A stretch of 64,000 nt of DNA from Oceanisphaera sp. IT1-181 (GTDB lineage Bacteria; Pseudomonadota; Gammaproteobacteria; Enterobacterales; Aeromonadaceae). A program made the position numbers and the translations under genes. The notes under the pieces were generated by a model that worked only from the letters and a program-made list of their open reading frames with translations, ran no database searches and was not told the origin of the DNA. Shown one piece after another: positions 17,766-25,557 of the stretch (position 1 is its first letter; every line of letters begins with the position of its first letter). The stretch covers positions 2,475,001-2,539,000 of the forward strand of contig NZ_CP136856.1 of NCBI RefSeq assembly GCF_033807535.1, in the 5' to 3' direction.

Positions 17766-19664
17766 ATGAGTCTGAATATTGCCGATTATCCGCTCTTGGC
17801 CTTGGCGAACTTGCCCGACGAGCTACGCAGCCTACCCCAAGACCGACTGCCCGCCCTGTGCGAGGAGTTACGATCTTACCTGTTACACTCGGTGAGCAGC
17901 AGCAGTGGCCATCTGGCCTCAGGTCTTGGCGTGGTGGAGCTCACCGTCGCCTTGCACTATGTCTATAACACGCCCTTTGATCGTTTGGTGTGGGATGTAG
18001 GCCATCAGGCCTACCCCCATAAAATTCTCACCGGACGCCGGGAGCGTTTGCCCAGTATTCGCCAGCTCCAAGGCTTGCATCCTTTCCCGTGGCGCGAAGA
18101 AAGTGAGTACGACACTTTAAGTGTCGGCCACTCCAGCACCAGCATTAGTGCCGCGCTAGGCATGGCCATTGCCGCCGATCAAGAGCAGCAAGGTCGTAAA
18201 GTGGCCGCCATTATTGGCGATGGTGCCATTACCGCCGGTATGGCGTTTGAGGCGCTTAATCACGCGGGTGATATTCATAAAGATATGCTGGTTATTTTAA
18301 ATGATAACGAGATGTCGATTTCTGAAAACGTCGGCGCGCTCAATAATCATTTAGCGCGCATTATGTCCGGCTCTTTGTATAGCACACTGCGTGAGGGCGG
18401 CAAAAAAGCACTGGAAATACTGCCCCCGCTAAAAGCATTGGCCAAGCGTACCGAAGAACACCTAAAAGGCATGGTAATCCCCGGTACCTTGTTTGAAGAG
18501 TTTGGCTTTAATTACGTGGGCCCCATCGACGGTCACGATATTACGACCCTTGTAGAAACACTGCGCAATATGCGCAAGCTCAAAGGCCCGCAGTTTTTAC
18601 ATATCATGACGCGCAAGGGCAAAGGCTACTTACCCGCCGAGCAAGACCCGATTGGTTATCATGGCGTGCCTAAGTTTGATCCGACCCAAGACTTCTTGCC
18701 CAAAGCGGCTGCTACCAGCCCCAGCTACTCCAAAATATTTGGTGACTGGCTGTGCGATATGGCAATCTCCTGTCCCGAGCTAATGGCCATTACGCCGGCC
18801 ATGCGTGAAGGCTCAGGCTTGGTGCGTTATTCAAAAGAATTCCCCAAACGCTACTTTGATGTGGCCATTGCCGAACAGCATGCCATCACCTTGGCGGCCG
18901 GCATGGCCATCGAAGGCAAAAAACCGGTAGTTGCCATTTACTCGACCTTTTTACAGCGCGGTTATGACCAATTAATCCACGATGTGGCGCTGCAAAACTT
19001 AGATGTATTATTTGCCATCGACCGCGCCGGCATAGTGGGCGCCGATGGCCCGACGCATCAGGGCGCTTACGACTTAAGCTTTATGCGCACCATTCCTAAT
19101 ATGGTGATCATGACGCCCAGTGATGAAAACGAGTGTCGGCAAATGCTCTATACCGGCTACCAACATCCGGGCCCGGCGGCGGTACGTTACCCGCGCGGTA
19201 CCGGTCCGGGTGTTGAAATCCAAGAACAAATGACCGCACTCGAGATAGGTAAAGGTCGTATTATTCGCCAAGCCAATAAAGGTAAGAGTGAAGGAAAGAG
19301 TGGGAGCAAAGGCATAGCCCTGCTTAACTTTGGCACCTTGCTCGCCGAGGCCGAACTCGCCGCCGAGCAGTTAGACGCCACCTTAGTCGATATGCGCTTC
19401 GTGAAGCCGCTCGACGAAGCCTTGCTGTTATCGCTATTAGCCGATCATGAGTTGCTGGTAACGATAGAAGAAAACGCCATCATGGGTGGCGCTGGCTCGG
19501 CAGTAAACGAATGCCTGATGCGTAATAAGAAACTGGTCGCGGTATTAAACCTAGGCTTGCCCGATGTCTTTATCGAGCAAGGCGGCCAGCAACAAATACT
19601 GGCTAAATTAGGCCTAAATGCCGAAGGTATCGTAGCCTCAATTAACGAATATCAAGCCCGCTAG
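17766..19664 (+). CDS. dxs: Dxs, 1-deoxy-D-xylulose-5-phosphate synthase
   Basis: Thiamine-diphosphate enzyme that makes the first intermediate of the MEP isoprenoid pathway from pyruvate and glyceraldehyde-3-phosphate. 632 residues with the substrate-binding GHQAYPHKILTGR, the ThDP motif GDGAITAGMAFEALNHAGD, and the transketolase-like C-terminal half (VAIAEQHAITLAAG). A short Gly/Ser/Lys insertion (NKGKSEGKSGSKG, about residue 500) extends a surface loop compared with E. coli. 21 bp after ispA, so co-transcribed with it; substrate supply and use are thus linked. Confidence 0.97.
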   Translation: MSLNIADYPLLALANLPDELRSLPQDRLPALCEELRSYLLHSVSSSSGHLASGLGVVELTVALHYVYNTPFDRLVWDVGHQAYPHKILTGRRERLPSIRQLQGLHPFPWREESEYDTLSVGHSSTSISAALGMAIAADQEQQGRKVAAIIGDGAITAGMAFEALNHAGDIHKDMLVILNDNEMSISENVGALNNHLARIMSGSLYSTLREGGKKALEILPPLKALAKRTEEHLKGMVIPGTLFEEFGFNYVGPIDGHDITTLVETLRNMRKLKGPQFLHIMTRKGKGYLPAEQDPIGYHGVPKFDPTQDFLPKAAATSPSYSKIFGDWLCDMAISCPELMAITPAMREGSGLVRYSKEFPKRYFDVAIAEQHAITLAAGMAIEGKKPVVAIYSTFLQRGYDQLIHDVALQNLDVLFAIDRAGIVGADGPTHQGAYDLSFMRTIPNMVIMTPSDENECRQMLYTGYQHPGPAAVRYPRGTGPGVEIQEQMTALEIGKGRIIRQANKGKSEGKSGSKGIALLNFGTLLAEAELAAEQLDATLVDMRFVKPLDEALLLSLLADHELLVTIEENAIMGGAGSAVNECLMRNKKLVAVLNLGLPDVFIEQGGQQQILAKLGLNAEGIVASINEYQAR

Positions 19665-19676
19665 ATAATAAAAACC

Positions 19677-19702
19677 GCCAAGGCGTTACTGTACGCCTTG
19701 GC
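19677..19702 (+). terminator. Hairpin after dxs, probable terminator
   Basis: GCCAAGGCGT (19677-19686) pairs perfectly with ACGCCTTGGC (19693-19702) around a 6-base loop, 12 bp after the dxs stop. The following T-tract is weak (TATTCT), so termination may be partial. Confidence 0.65.
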
Positions 19703-19718
19703 TATTCTAAGCCTATCT

Positions 19719-19796
19719 CTCGTAAGATGGGGTTAAGTCTCAAAACCAAAACAACACCGTGCCTCATATTTTTTACCTATAACATGCTACCTACAA
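19719..19796 (+). repeat. Family A element, right half only
   Basis: Begins at GATGGGGTTAAGTCT and ends CTACAA; the left hairpins are missing. First unit of a three-unit array downstream of dxs that occupies most of the 564 bp gap before the next gene. Confidence 0.7.
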
Positions 19797-19806
19797 AAGA
19801 CGTACC

Positions 19807-19904
19807 TTGTAGCCGCCAATTTATTCGGCGGGCCAGCGTAGCTGGATTGGGGTTTAAATCTCAAAACCAAAACAAAACCGTGGCGAATAAATTGCCACCT
19901 ACAA
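19807..19904 (+). repeat. Family A paired-hairpin element, reference full copy
   Basis: 98 bp bounded by TTGTAG and CTACAA. Left end: hairpin 1 CCGCC-aatttattc-GGCGG (19813-19831), then hairpin 2 CCAGC-gta-GCTGG (19833-19845). Middle: AT/A-rich GGTTTAAATCTCAAAACC type filler. Right end: GTGGC-gaataaatt-GCCAC followed by CTACAA, which is hairpin 1 again in reverse with a different stem but the same 9-base loop. No coding potential. Confidence 0.85.
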
Positions 19905-19916
19905 AAAAATCGTCTC

Positions 19917-20021
19917 TTGTAGCCCGCAACGTGTTCGCGGGGCCTGCGAAGCAGGATGGGGTTTAAATCTGAAAAACAACACCGTGGCTCATATTCTTTA
20001 CCTACAACATGCCACCTACAA
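19917..20021 (+). repeat. Family A paired-hairpin element, second tandem copy
   Basis: Starts 12 bases after the previous copy. Hairpin 1 CCCGC-aacgtgttc-GCGGG (19923-19941), hairpin 2 CCTGC-gaa-GCAGG (19943-19955), same filler, right end GTGGC...GCCAC with a longer loop, then CTACAA. A further TTGTAGCCGCC fragment follows at 20034. Compared with the first copy both stems have changed with pairing kept. Confidence 0.85.
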
Positions 20022-20228
20022 AAGACGGTTACTTTGTAGCCGCCCATCAGCTAGCTACCTAGCCACTTAACTATTTTGTTACCAGCCATCCTGTTCGCCA
20101 AGAACTCAAGATCCAGAAAAATGCCGCTAAATGTGTTAATATGTCGCTAATTTACATAATTCATGTACAGATCCTCAAAGTTTATTCTCCTCAGCTTGTG
20201 CCTGCTATTTTTCATTTAGGGAGTTATT

Positions 20229-20888
20229 ATGACTACGCCCGTGCGCGTTCGTTATCAAACCATTGAGATTGGCCATAAAGATATTCACTTTTGTACGCTC
20301 CGAGATAATCAACAATTTAGTGATCCTAAAGGCGAAGCCGAAAAATTAGGCATTTGCGATACCTCTTGGCCTTTATTTGGGGTGGTCTGGCCCTCAAGCT
20401 TAGTGTTAGCCAACCATATGTTGGATTACAACATTACCGATAAACGGATTTTAGAGGTGGGGTGTGGCATTGGTTTATCGAGCATAGTGCTTAATCAACG
20501 CCATGCGAATATTACCGCTACCGACTACCATCCTAAGGTAGAATACTTCCTCGATAGAAATACCCTGCTGAATAACAATAAAACCATCAACTTTGAGCGT
20601 GTAGACTGGAAGGATGAGCAAAGTAAACTGGGGCATTTTGATTTAATTATTGGCAGCGACTTATTATACGAAGACCAGCATGTTCCTTTATTGGCGCGCT
20701 TTATTGATCGCCATGCCAGCCCCGACTGCAAGGTGATCTTAGTGGATCCGGGCCGCGGTAGAAGAAATAAAATTAGCAATAAGATGCTTAAGTTTGGCTT
20801 TAATAGCCGCCATATCCAGCCTTTGCATACCGACTATCTAGAGCAACCTTTTAAAGGCCATATCATGAAGTTCTCCCGCACTCAGTAA
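20229..20888 (+). CDS. Class I SAM-dependent methyltransferase (METTL21/Methyltransf_16-like)
   Basis: 219 residues. The Rossmann glycine loop is LEVGCGIGLSSIVL (near 75-88), followed by TATDYHP and DLIIGSDLLYEDQHVP, which places it with the lysine-methyltransferase-like group rather than with rRNA or small-molecule methyltransferases. The substrate is unknown. The W-P-x-S motif (VVWPSSLVLANHML) before the SAM loop is typical of this group. A GGGAG precedes the ATG by seven bases. Single-gene unit between repeat array and terminator. Confidence 0.8.
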   Translation: MTTPVRVRYQTIEIGHKDIHFCTLRDNQQFSDPKGEAEKLGICDTSWPLFGVVWPSSLVLANHMLDYNITDKRILEVGCGIGLSSIVLNQRHANITATDYHPKVEYFLDRNTLLNNNKTINFERVDWKDEQSKLGHFDLIIGSDLLYEDQHVPLLARFIDRHASPDCKVILVDPGRGRRNKISNKMLKFGFNSRHIQPLHTDYLEQPFKGHIMKFSRTQ

Positions 20889-20906
20889 TATTTTTCAGCT
20901 CATAAA

Positions 20907-20935
20907 AAAGGCGCGGTGAATCTCACAGCGCCTTT
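20907..20935. terminator. Terminator between methyltransferase gene and katA
   Basis: AAAGGCGC and GCGCCTTT pair, with an inner GTGA/TCAC extension. It sits between convergent genes with T/A runs on both sides, so it probably serves both directions. Confidence 0.8.
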
Positions 20936-20968
20936 CATTAATCCTTAATAAGTCTAATCAAGCAGCGG

Positions 20969-22426
20969 CTAGTTAGGCACATCGCTCAATGAGATGGCTA
21001 AAGCCTGGGCAATACCCGCACCGTAAGCCGCGTCGGCTTTTAAGCAATGGCCAATATGGCGAATCTTAATCTCGCGCGGGGCATCGTTAATAGAGCGCGC
21101 CGTATTCTCAAACAATACTTGTTGCTGAGCAGGCGTCATCAAACGGAACAAGGCACCGGGTTGTGAGTAATAATCCGTGTCTTCTCGATGATCCCAATGA
21201 CCCGCTGCACCTGAGAGCGCCAGCGGCGGCTCACTAAAGTCCGGCTGCTCTTGCCATTCACCATAACTGTTCGGCTCATAAGCCAGTGTGCTGCCGTGAT
21301 TGCCGTCCACCCGCATGGCGCCGTCTCTGTGATAGCTGTGCACCGGACAACGCGGCGCATTCACCGGGATCAACTGATGATTCACTCCTAGTCGATAGCG
21401 CTGGGCATCGCCATAAGAGAATAAACGCCCTTGCAGCATTTTATCCGGTGAGAAGCTGATGCCGGGTACTATGTTGGCGGGATTAAAAGCCGCCTGCTCT
21501 ATTTCGGCAAAATAGTTATCGGGGTTTTTGTTCAGCTCAAATACGCCCACTTCAAGCAACGGATAATCTTTATGCGGCCACACTTTCGTTAAATCAAAAG
21601 GATGATAAGGCACGCTTTCGGCCTCAAGCTCTGGCATCACTTGCACCAACAGTGTCCACTTAGGAAAGTCGCCATTTTCTAGGCTGTTATACAAATCAGC
21701 TTGATGACTTTCACGGTCTTTACCGATCAAGGCCTCAGCCTCGGCGTCCGTCAGGTTCTTAATACCCTGCTCGCATCGAAAGTGAAACTTCACCCAATAG
21801 CGCTCATTGTTATCGTTAATAAAGCTAAAGGTATGACTGCCAAAGCCATGCATATGGCGATAACTGGCCGGAATGCCACGGTCACTCATGACGATGGTGA
21901 CTTGATGCAGTGCTTCAGGCAGCGAGGTCCAAAAATCCCAGTTATTTTTAGCGCTGCGCAAATTAGTACGCGGATCGCGCTTTACCGCGTGATTAAGGTC
22001 GGGAAACTTCAGCGGATCGCGCAGAAAAAACACCGGCGTATTATTACCTACTAAATCCCAGTTGCCCTGTTCGGTATAAAATTTCAAGGAAAAGCCCCGA
22101 ATATCACGCTCCGCATCCGCCGCACCGCGCTCACCAGCCACAGTAGAGAAACGAGCCAGCAGTGGCGTTTGCTTACCAATTGCTGAGAATATCTTGGCCT
22201 TGGTGTATTTGGTAATATCCTGGGTGACGGTAAAAGTGCCGTACGCGCCCGAGCCTTTAGCGTGCATACGCCGCTCTGGGATCACCTCTCGGTCAAAGTG
22301 CGCCAGCTTTTCTAAAAACCATACATCTTGTAATAACTGTGGCCCACGGGGACCCGCCGTCATCACGTTTTGGTTGTCGGCCACGGGGCAGCCGGCGTTA
22401 GTGGTTAATTTCTTTTTATCCGTCAT
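20969..22426 (-). CDS. katA: Monofunctional heme catalase (small-subunit, clade 3 type)
   Basis: Converts hydrogen peroxide to water and oxygen. 485 residues from ATG at 22426 with GAGGAA upstream; an earlier in-frame ATG at 22495 gives a 23-residue non-family extension. The distal heme histidine is H55 in RRMHAKGSGAYG, the conserved asparagine is in the GFSLKFYTEQGNWDLVGNNTP region, and the proximal heme tyrosine lies in RLFSYGDAQRYRLG. KatA is used as the generic symbol; the exact paralogue name is not certain. Single gene. Confidence 0.93.
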   Translation of the reverse strand: MTDKKKLTTNAGCPVADNQNVMTAGPRGPQLLQDVWFLEKLAHFDREVIPERRMHAKGSGAYGTFTVTQDITKYTKAKIFSAIGKQTPLLARFSTVAGERGAADAERDIRGFSLKFYTEQGNWDLVGNNTPVFFLRDPLKFPDLNHAVKRDPRTNLRSAKNNWDFWTSLPEALHQVTIVMSDRGIPASYRHMHGFGSHTFSFINDNNERYWVKFHFRCEQGIKNLTDAEAEALIGKDRESHQADLYNSLENGDFPKWTLLVQVMPELEAESVPYHPFDLTKVWPHKDYPLLEVGVFELNKNPDNYFAEIEQAAFNPANIVPGISFSPDKMLQGRLFSYGDAQRYRLGVNHQLIPVNAPRCPVHSYHRDGAMRVDGNHGSTLAYEPNSYGEWQEQPDFSEPPLALSGAAGHWDHREDTDYYSQPGALFRLMTPAQQQVLFENTARSINDAPREIKIRHIGHCLKADAAYGAGIAQALAISLSDVPN

Positions 22427-22498
22427 GAAACGTTTCCTCGTTGATAAATATGCTATTCGGGGAATATACGGGGATGAATTTCGCTCTTTAAGCATGCA

Positions 22499-22762
22499 TT
22501 AGCGGTGCTTAAAGACCCAACTCCACAACTTATAGCCTACGGTAAATCCCAGCCAAAGCACGCCCACGGCGCACATCACGGTTAATAGGTAGCTTAACCA
22601 TACTGGCACACCTAAACCCCAAGCAAAGAAAAATGCGCCCCCTTGCAAGGCCTCAAACGGAATCTGGATAAGCGGCGCGCTGGCACCACCCGCCAACATA
22701 TACATAAAGCCCGCCAATCCCAGCAAGGCGATGCCCACTGCGAACATAACCGCCTTATTCAT
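22499..22762 (-). CDS. Small two-helix inner-membrane protein, unknown
   Basis: 87 residues with a good ribosome site (GGAGAGGAT before the ATG). Two hydrophobic segments (about 5-27 and 45-75) separated by ALQGGAFFFAWGL; ends WSWVFKHR. I do not recognise a family. It lies between fusA2 and katA on the same strand as both, and upstream of katA by 72 bp, so it could share the catalase transcript, but nothing in the sequence shows a functional link. Confidence 0.65.
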   Translation of the reverse strand: MNKAVMFAVGIALLGLAGFMYMLAGGASAPLIQIPFEALQGGAFFFAWGLGVPVWLSYLLTVMCAVGVLWLGFTVGYKLWSWVFKHR

Positions 22763-22872
22763 ATCCTCTCCTATTGCTGGACTCAGCTTATCTGAAAGCT
22801 CACACCATGATGACCAGCCCCATCACAGGTTAGCCAATATTTATGACGTTAATATTGTTTTTCAGGCATAAA

Positions 22873-22898
22873 AAAACCGCTGCCGGGGCAGCGGTTTT
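22873..22898 (-). terminator. Intrinsic terminator of fusA2
   Basis: AAAACCGCTGCC and GGCAGCGGTTTT make a 12-bp stem with a 2-base loop, followed on the minus strand by a T7 run, 28 bp after the fusA2 stop. Confidence 0.92.
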
Positions 22899-22925
22899 AG
22901 CTTTAGACCTAAATCTTAAGCGAGA

Positions 22926-25019
22926 TTACTTCTTGGCGTCAGCCGCTTTACGCTCGGCAACCTGAGCAACAACCTTTTCAGAGATGTTGTTCGGGCAAGC
23001 TGCGTAGTGTGAGAACTCCATGGAGAACTGGCCACGACCTGAAGTCATAGTACGCAGTGAACCAATGTAGCCAAACATTTCTGACAGAGGTACGTCTGCC
23101 TTGATGCGAACGCCAGTCACGCCAGCCATTTGATCTTTGATCATGCCGCGACGACGGTTCAAGTCACCAATAACGTCACCTACGTGATCTTCAGGAGTGA
23201 ACACATCAACTTTCATCACCGGCTCAAGCAACTGTGGCTTAGCTTTAGCGATAGACTGACGGAACGCGCCTTTAGCAGCGATTTCAAACGCAATGGCTGA
23301 GGAGTCAACCGCGTGGAAAGCACCATCGATCAGGTCGAATTCAACGTCCAACACAGGGAAACCAGCAATGGTACCTGTGTTCATCATGCTGCCGAAACCT
23401 TTCTCGATTGCAGGCCAGAATTCTTTAGGAACGTTACCGCCCACTACAGAAGACTTGAACACGAAGCCAGTGTTCTGCTCACCAGGACGGATCTTATAGT
23501 CAATTTTACCGTACTGACCTGAACCACCAGACTGCTTCTTGTGCGTGTAGCTGTCTTCAACTTCGGCAGTAATGGTTTCGCGGTAAGCAACCTGTGGCTC
23601 ACCTACAATCAGCTCAACGCCGTAGGTACGCTTCAAGATGTCGACTTTGATGTCCAGATGCAATTCGCCCATGCCTTTCAGAATGGTTTCGCCTGAATCA
23701 ATGTCAGTTTCTACGCGGAACGTTGGATCTTCAGCAATCATCTTACCGATAGCTGTACCCATTTTCTCAGAACCGTTCTTATCTTTAGGCGCTACTGCGA
23801 TAGAGATAACTGGCTCAGGGAACACCATGGCTTCCAGCGTACAAGGGTGTTTAGGATCACACAGAGTATGACCAGTTTGTACGTTCTTCATGCCTACGAT
23901 AGCGATGATGTCACCGGCTTGTGCAGAATCCAGTTCTTTACGCTCATCGGCATGCATTTCAACCATGCGGCCAACACGTTCAGTTTTACCGGTGAAGCTG
24001 TTCATGATGGTGTCACCTTTCTTCAGGCGACCGGTGTAAAGACGTACGAACGTCAGGGCACCGAAACGGTCATCCATCACTTTAAAGGCCAAAGCTTTCA
24101 AAGGCAGAGCAGGATCAACGATAGCGAATTCGCCAGTTTCAACGCCTTCTTCATCGGTCAACGGCTGTGGATCAACTTCTAATGGGTTAGGCAGGTAATC
24201 AACTACTGCGTCCAAAATCAGCTGCATACCTTTGTTTTTAAAGGCAGAACCACAGTAAGTAGGGAACAAGGCCATGGTACGAGTACCCTTACGGATACAA
24301 CGCTTCAGCTCGTCGATAGAAGGCTCGTTACCTTCCATGTAAGCTTCCATCAAGTCGTCGTCTTGTTCAACGGCGCTTTCTACCAGCATTTCGCGGTATT
24401 CTTCAACCTGGTCAACCATGTCGGCTGGCACGTCTTCGATAGTGTAGTTCTCTGGGTCACCAGAGTTGTCCCACACGTAGGCTTTACGAGTCAGCAGGTC
24501 AACTACGCCCTTAAACTCGTCTTCACGGCCAATTGGCAGCACCATGATGATTGGGTTAGCAGCCAACACGTCGCGAGTCTGTTGTACTACACGAAAGAAG
24601 TCAGCACCGATACGGTCCAACTTGTTTACGAAGATAATACGAGCAACTTCTGAGTCGTTCGCATAACGCCAGTTGGTCTCTGACTGAGGCTCAACACCAC
24701 CTGAACCACAGAATACACCGATGCCGCCGTCCAGTACTTTCAGTGAACGGTAAACTTCAACGGTGAAGTCAACGTGTCCTGGAGTATCGATAACGTTAAA
24801 GCGGTGATCTTTCCAGAAGCAACTTACAGCTGCAGACTGGATGGTAATTCCGCGCTCAGCTTCCTGTTCCATGAAGTCAGTGGTGGATTCGCCATCGTGG
24901 GTTTCACCCGCTTTGTGAATACGGCCAGTAAGTTTGAGGATACGCTCGGTTGTGGTGGTTTTACCCGCATCAACGTGAGCGAAGATACCAATGTTTCTGT
25001 ATTTGGATAATTCGGTCAT
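22926..25019 (-). CDS. fusA2: Second elongation factor G (EF-G2 / FusA2 type)
   Basis: Translation GTPase; catalyses ribosomal translocation or, for some second copies, recycling. 697 residues with all five EF-G domains: G1 AHVDAGKTTTTE, switch RGITIQSAA, G3 DTPGHVDF, G4 NKLDR, then domains II-V. It is not beside rpsL, rpsG and tuf, so it is not the str-operon copy, and its sequence (start MTELSKYRNIGIF, GGIGVFCGSGGVEPQSETNW) matches the FusA2 branch known in vibrios and pseudomonads. The main fusA must lie elsewhere. Monocistronic with its own terminator. Confidence 0.93.
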   Translation of the reverse strand: MTELSKYRNIGIFAHVDAGKTTTTERILKLTGRIHKAGETHDGESTTDFMEQEAERGITIQSAAVSCFWKDHRFNVIDTPGHVDFTVEVYRSLKVLDGGIGVFCGSGGVEPQSETNWRYANDSEVARIIFVNKLDRIGADFFRVVQQTRDVLAANPIIMVLPIGREDEFKGVVDLLTRKAYVWDNSGDPENYTIEDVPADMVDQVEEYREMLVESAVEQDDDLMEAYMEGNEPSIDELKRCIRKGTRTMALFPTYCGSAFKNKGMQLILDAVVDYLPNPLEVDPQPLTDEEGVETGEFAIVDPALPLKALAFKVMDDRFGALTFVRLYTGRLKKGDTIMNSFTGKTERVGRMVEMHADERKELDSAQAGDIIAIVGMKNVQTGHTLCDPKHPCTLEAMVFPEPVISIAVAPKDKNGSEKMGTAIGKMIAEDPTFRVETDIDSGETILKGMGELHLDIKVDILKRTYGVELIVGEPQVAYRETITAEVEDSYTHKKQSGGSGQYGKIDYKIRPGEQNTGFVFKSSVVGGNVPKEFWPAIEKGFGSMMNTGTIAGFPVLDVEFDLIDGAFHAVDSSAIAFEIAAKGAFRQSIAKAKPQLLEPVMKVDVFTPEDHVGDVIGDLNRRRGMIKDQMAGVTGVRIKADVPLSEMFGYIGSLRTMTSGRGQFSMEFSHYAACPNNISEKVVAQVAERKAADAKK

Positions 25020-25313
25020 GATTCAACTTTAAATGATGAGTTTAAGAAGTAGACGGAGCATCCAAAATTCACTGACACACCGACACAGTTTTTAGGTCGC
25101 ATATTATGAATGAAAAGCTAACGGGGCGCAAATGGGAAGAACAGATATCGCACGATTTTTAATCGATCTCACCACAAATGTATAGGAATCAAAAGGCTAT
25201 ATACCTAGTTGAGTACGCTTTTTGGCGAAAATAGGACTCTAAATAGAGTGTGTGGAAACATAGCTATCAGCGTCAACAACACGGGTTATACGGACTAATA
25301 CTTCCACATGTCC

Positions 25314-25424
25314 TTGTAGCCCGCCGCCTCTTGATAAAGAGGACTTCGCGGGGCCAGCGAAGCTGGATGAGGTTTAAATCTGAAAACCAAAACAACACCG
25401 TGGCGAATAAATTGCCACCTACAA
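25314..25424 (+). repeat. Family A paired-hairpin element, full copy with nested stem
   Basis: In the 538 bp gap upstream of fusA2, which otherwise shows no gene. TTGTAG at 25314; hairpin 1 stem CCCGC/GCGGG (25320-25324, 25348-25352) encloses a nested CCTCTT-gata-AAGAGG; hairpin 2 is CCAGC-gaa-GCTGG (25354-25366); right end GTGGC-gaataaatt-GCCAC and CTACAA. The same stem thus carries a different loop module. Confidence 0.85.
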
Positions 25425-25436
25425 GGAAATCGTCTC

Positions 25437-25476
25437 TTGTAGCCCGCAACTTGTTCGCGGGGCCTGCGAAGCAGGA
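25437..25476 (+). repeat. Family A element, left half
   Basis: TTGTAG, then CCCGC-aacttgttc-GCGGG and CCTGC-gaa-GCAGG. The right half is missing. It follows the full copy by 12 bases, the same spacing as in the array at 19.8 kb. Confidence 0.75.
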
Positions 25477-25557
25477 TAGTTTTTAGATTTACGCCTGCGG
25501 CCTAATGCGCGAAAAAAGCCTACGACAAAACAATCCATGTTAGTTCCGCGGCATTAC

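Noticed and set aside
19719..20048. CRISPR-like array after dxs
   Set aside because: The units are about 100 bp, palindromic at both ends and spaced by only 10-13 bases of similar sequence; there are no unique spacers and no cas genes.
25250..25486. 78-codon open frame upstream of fusA2
   Set aside because: It is made of two family A repeat copies; its codon pattern follows the hairpins.
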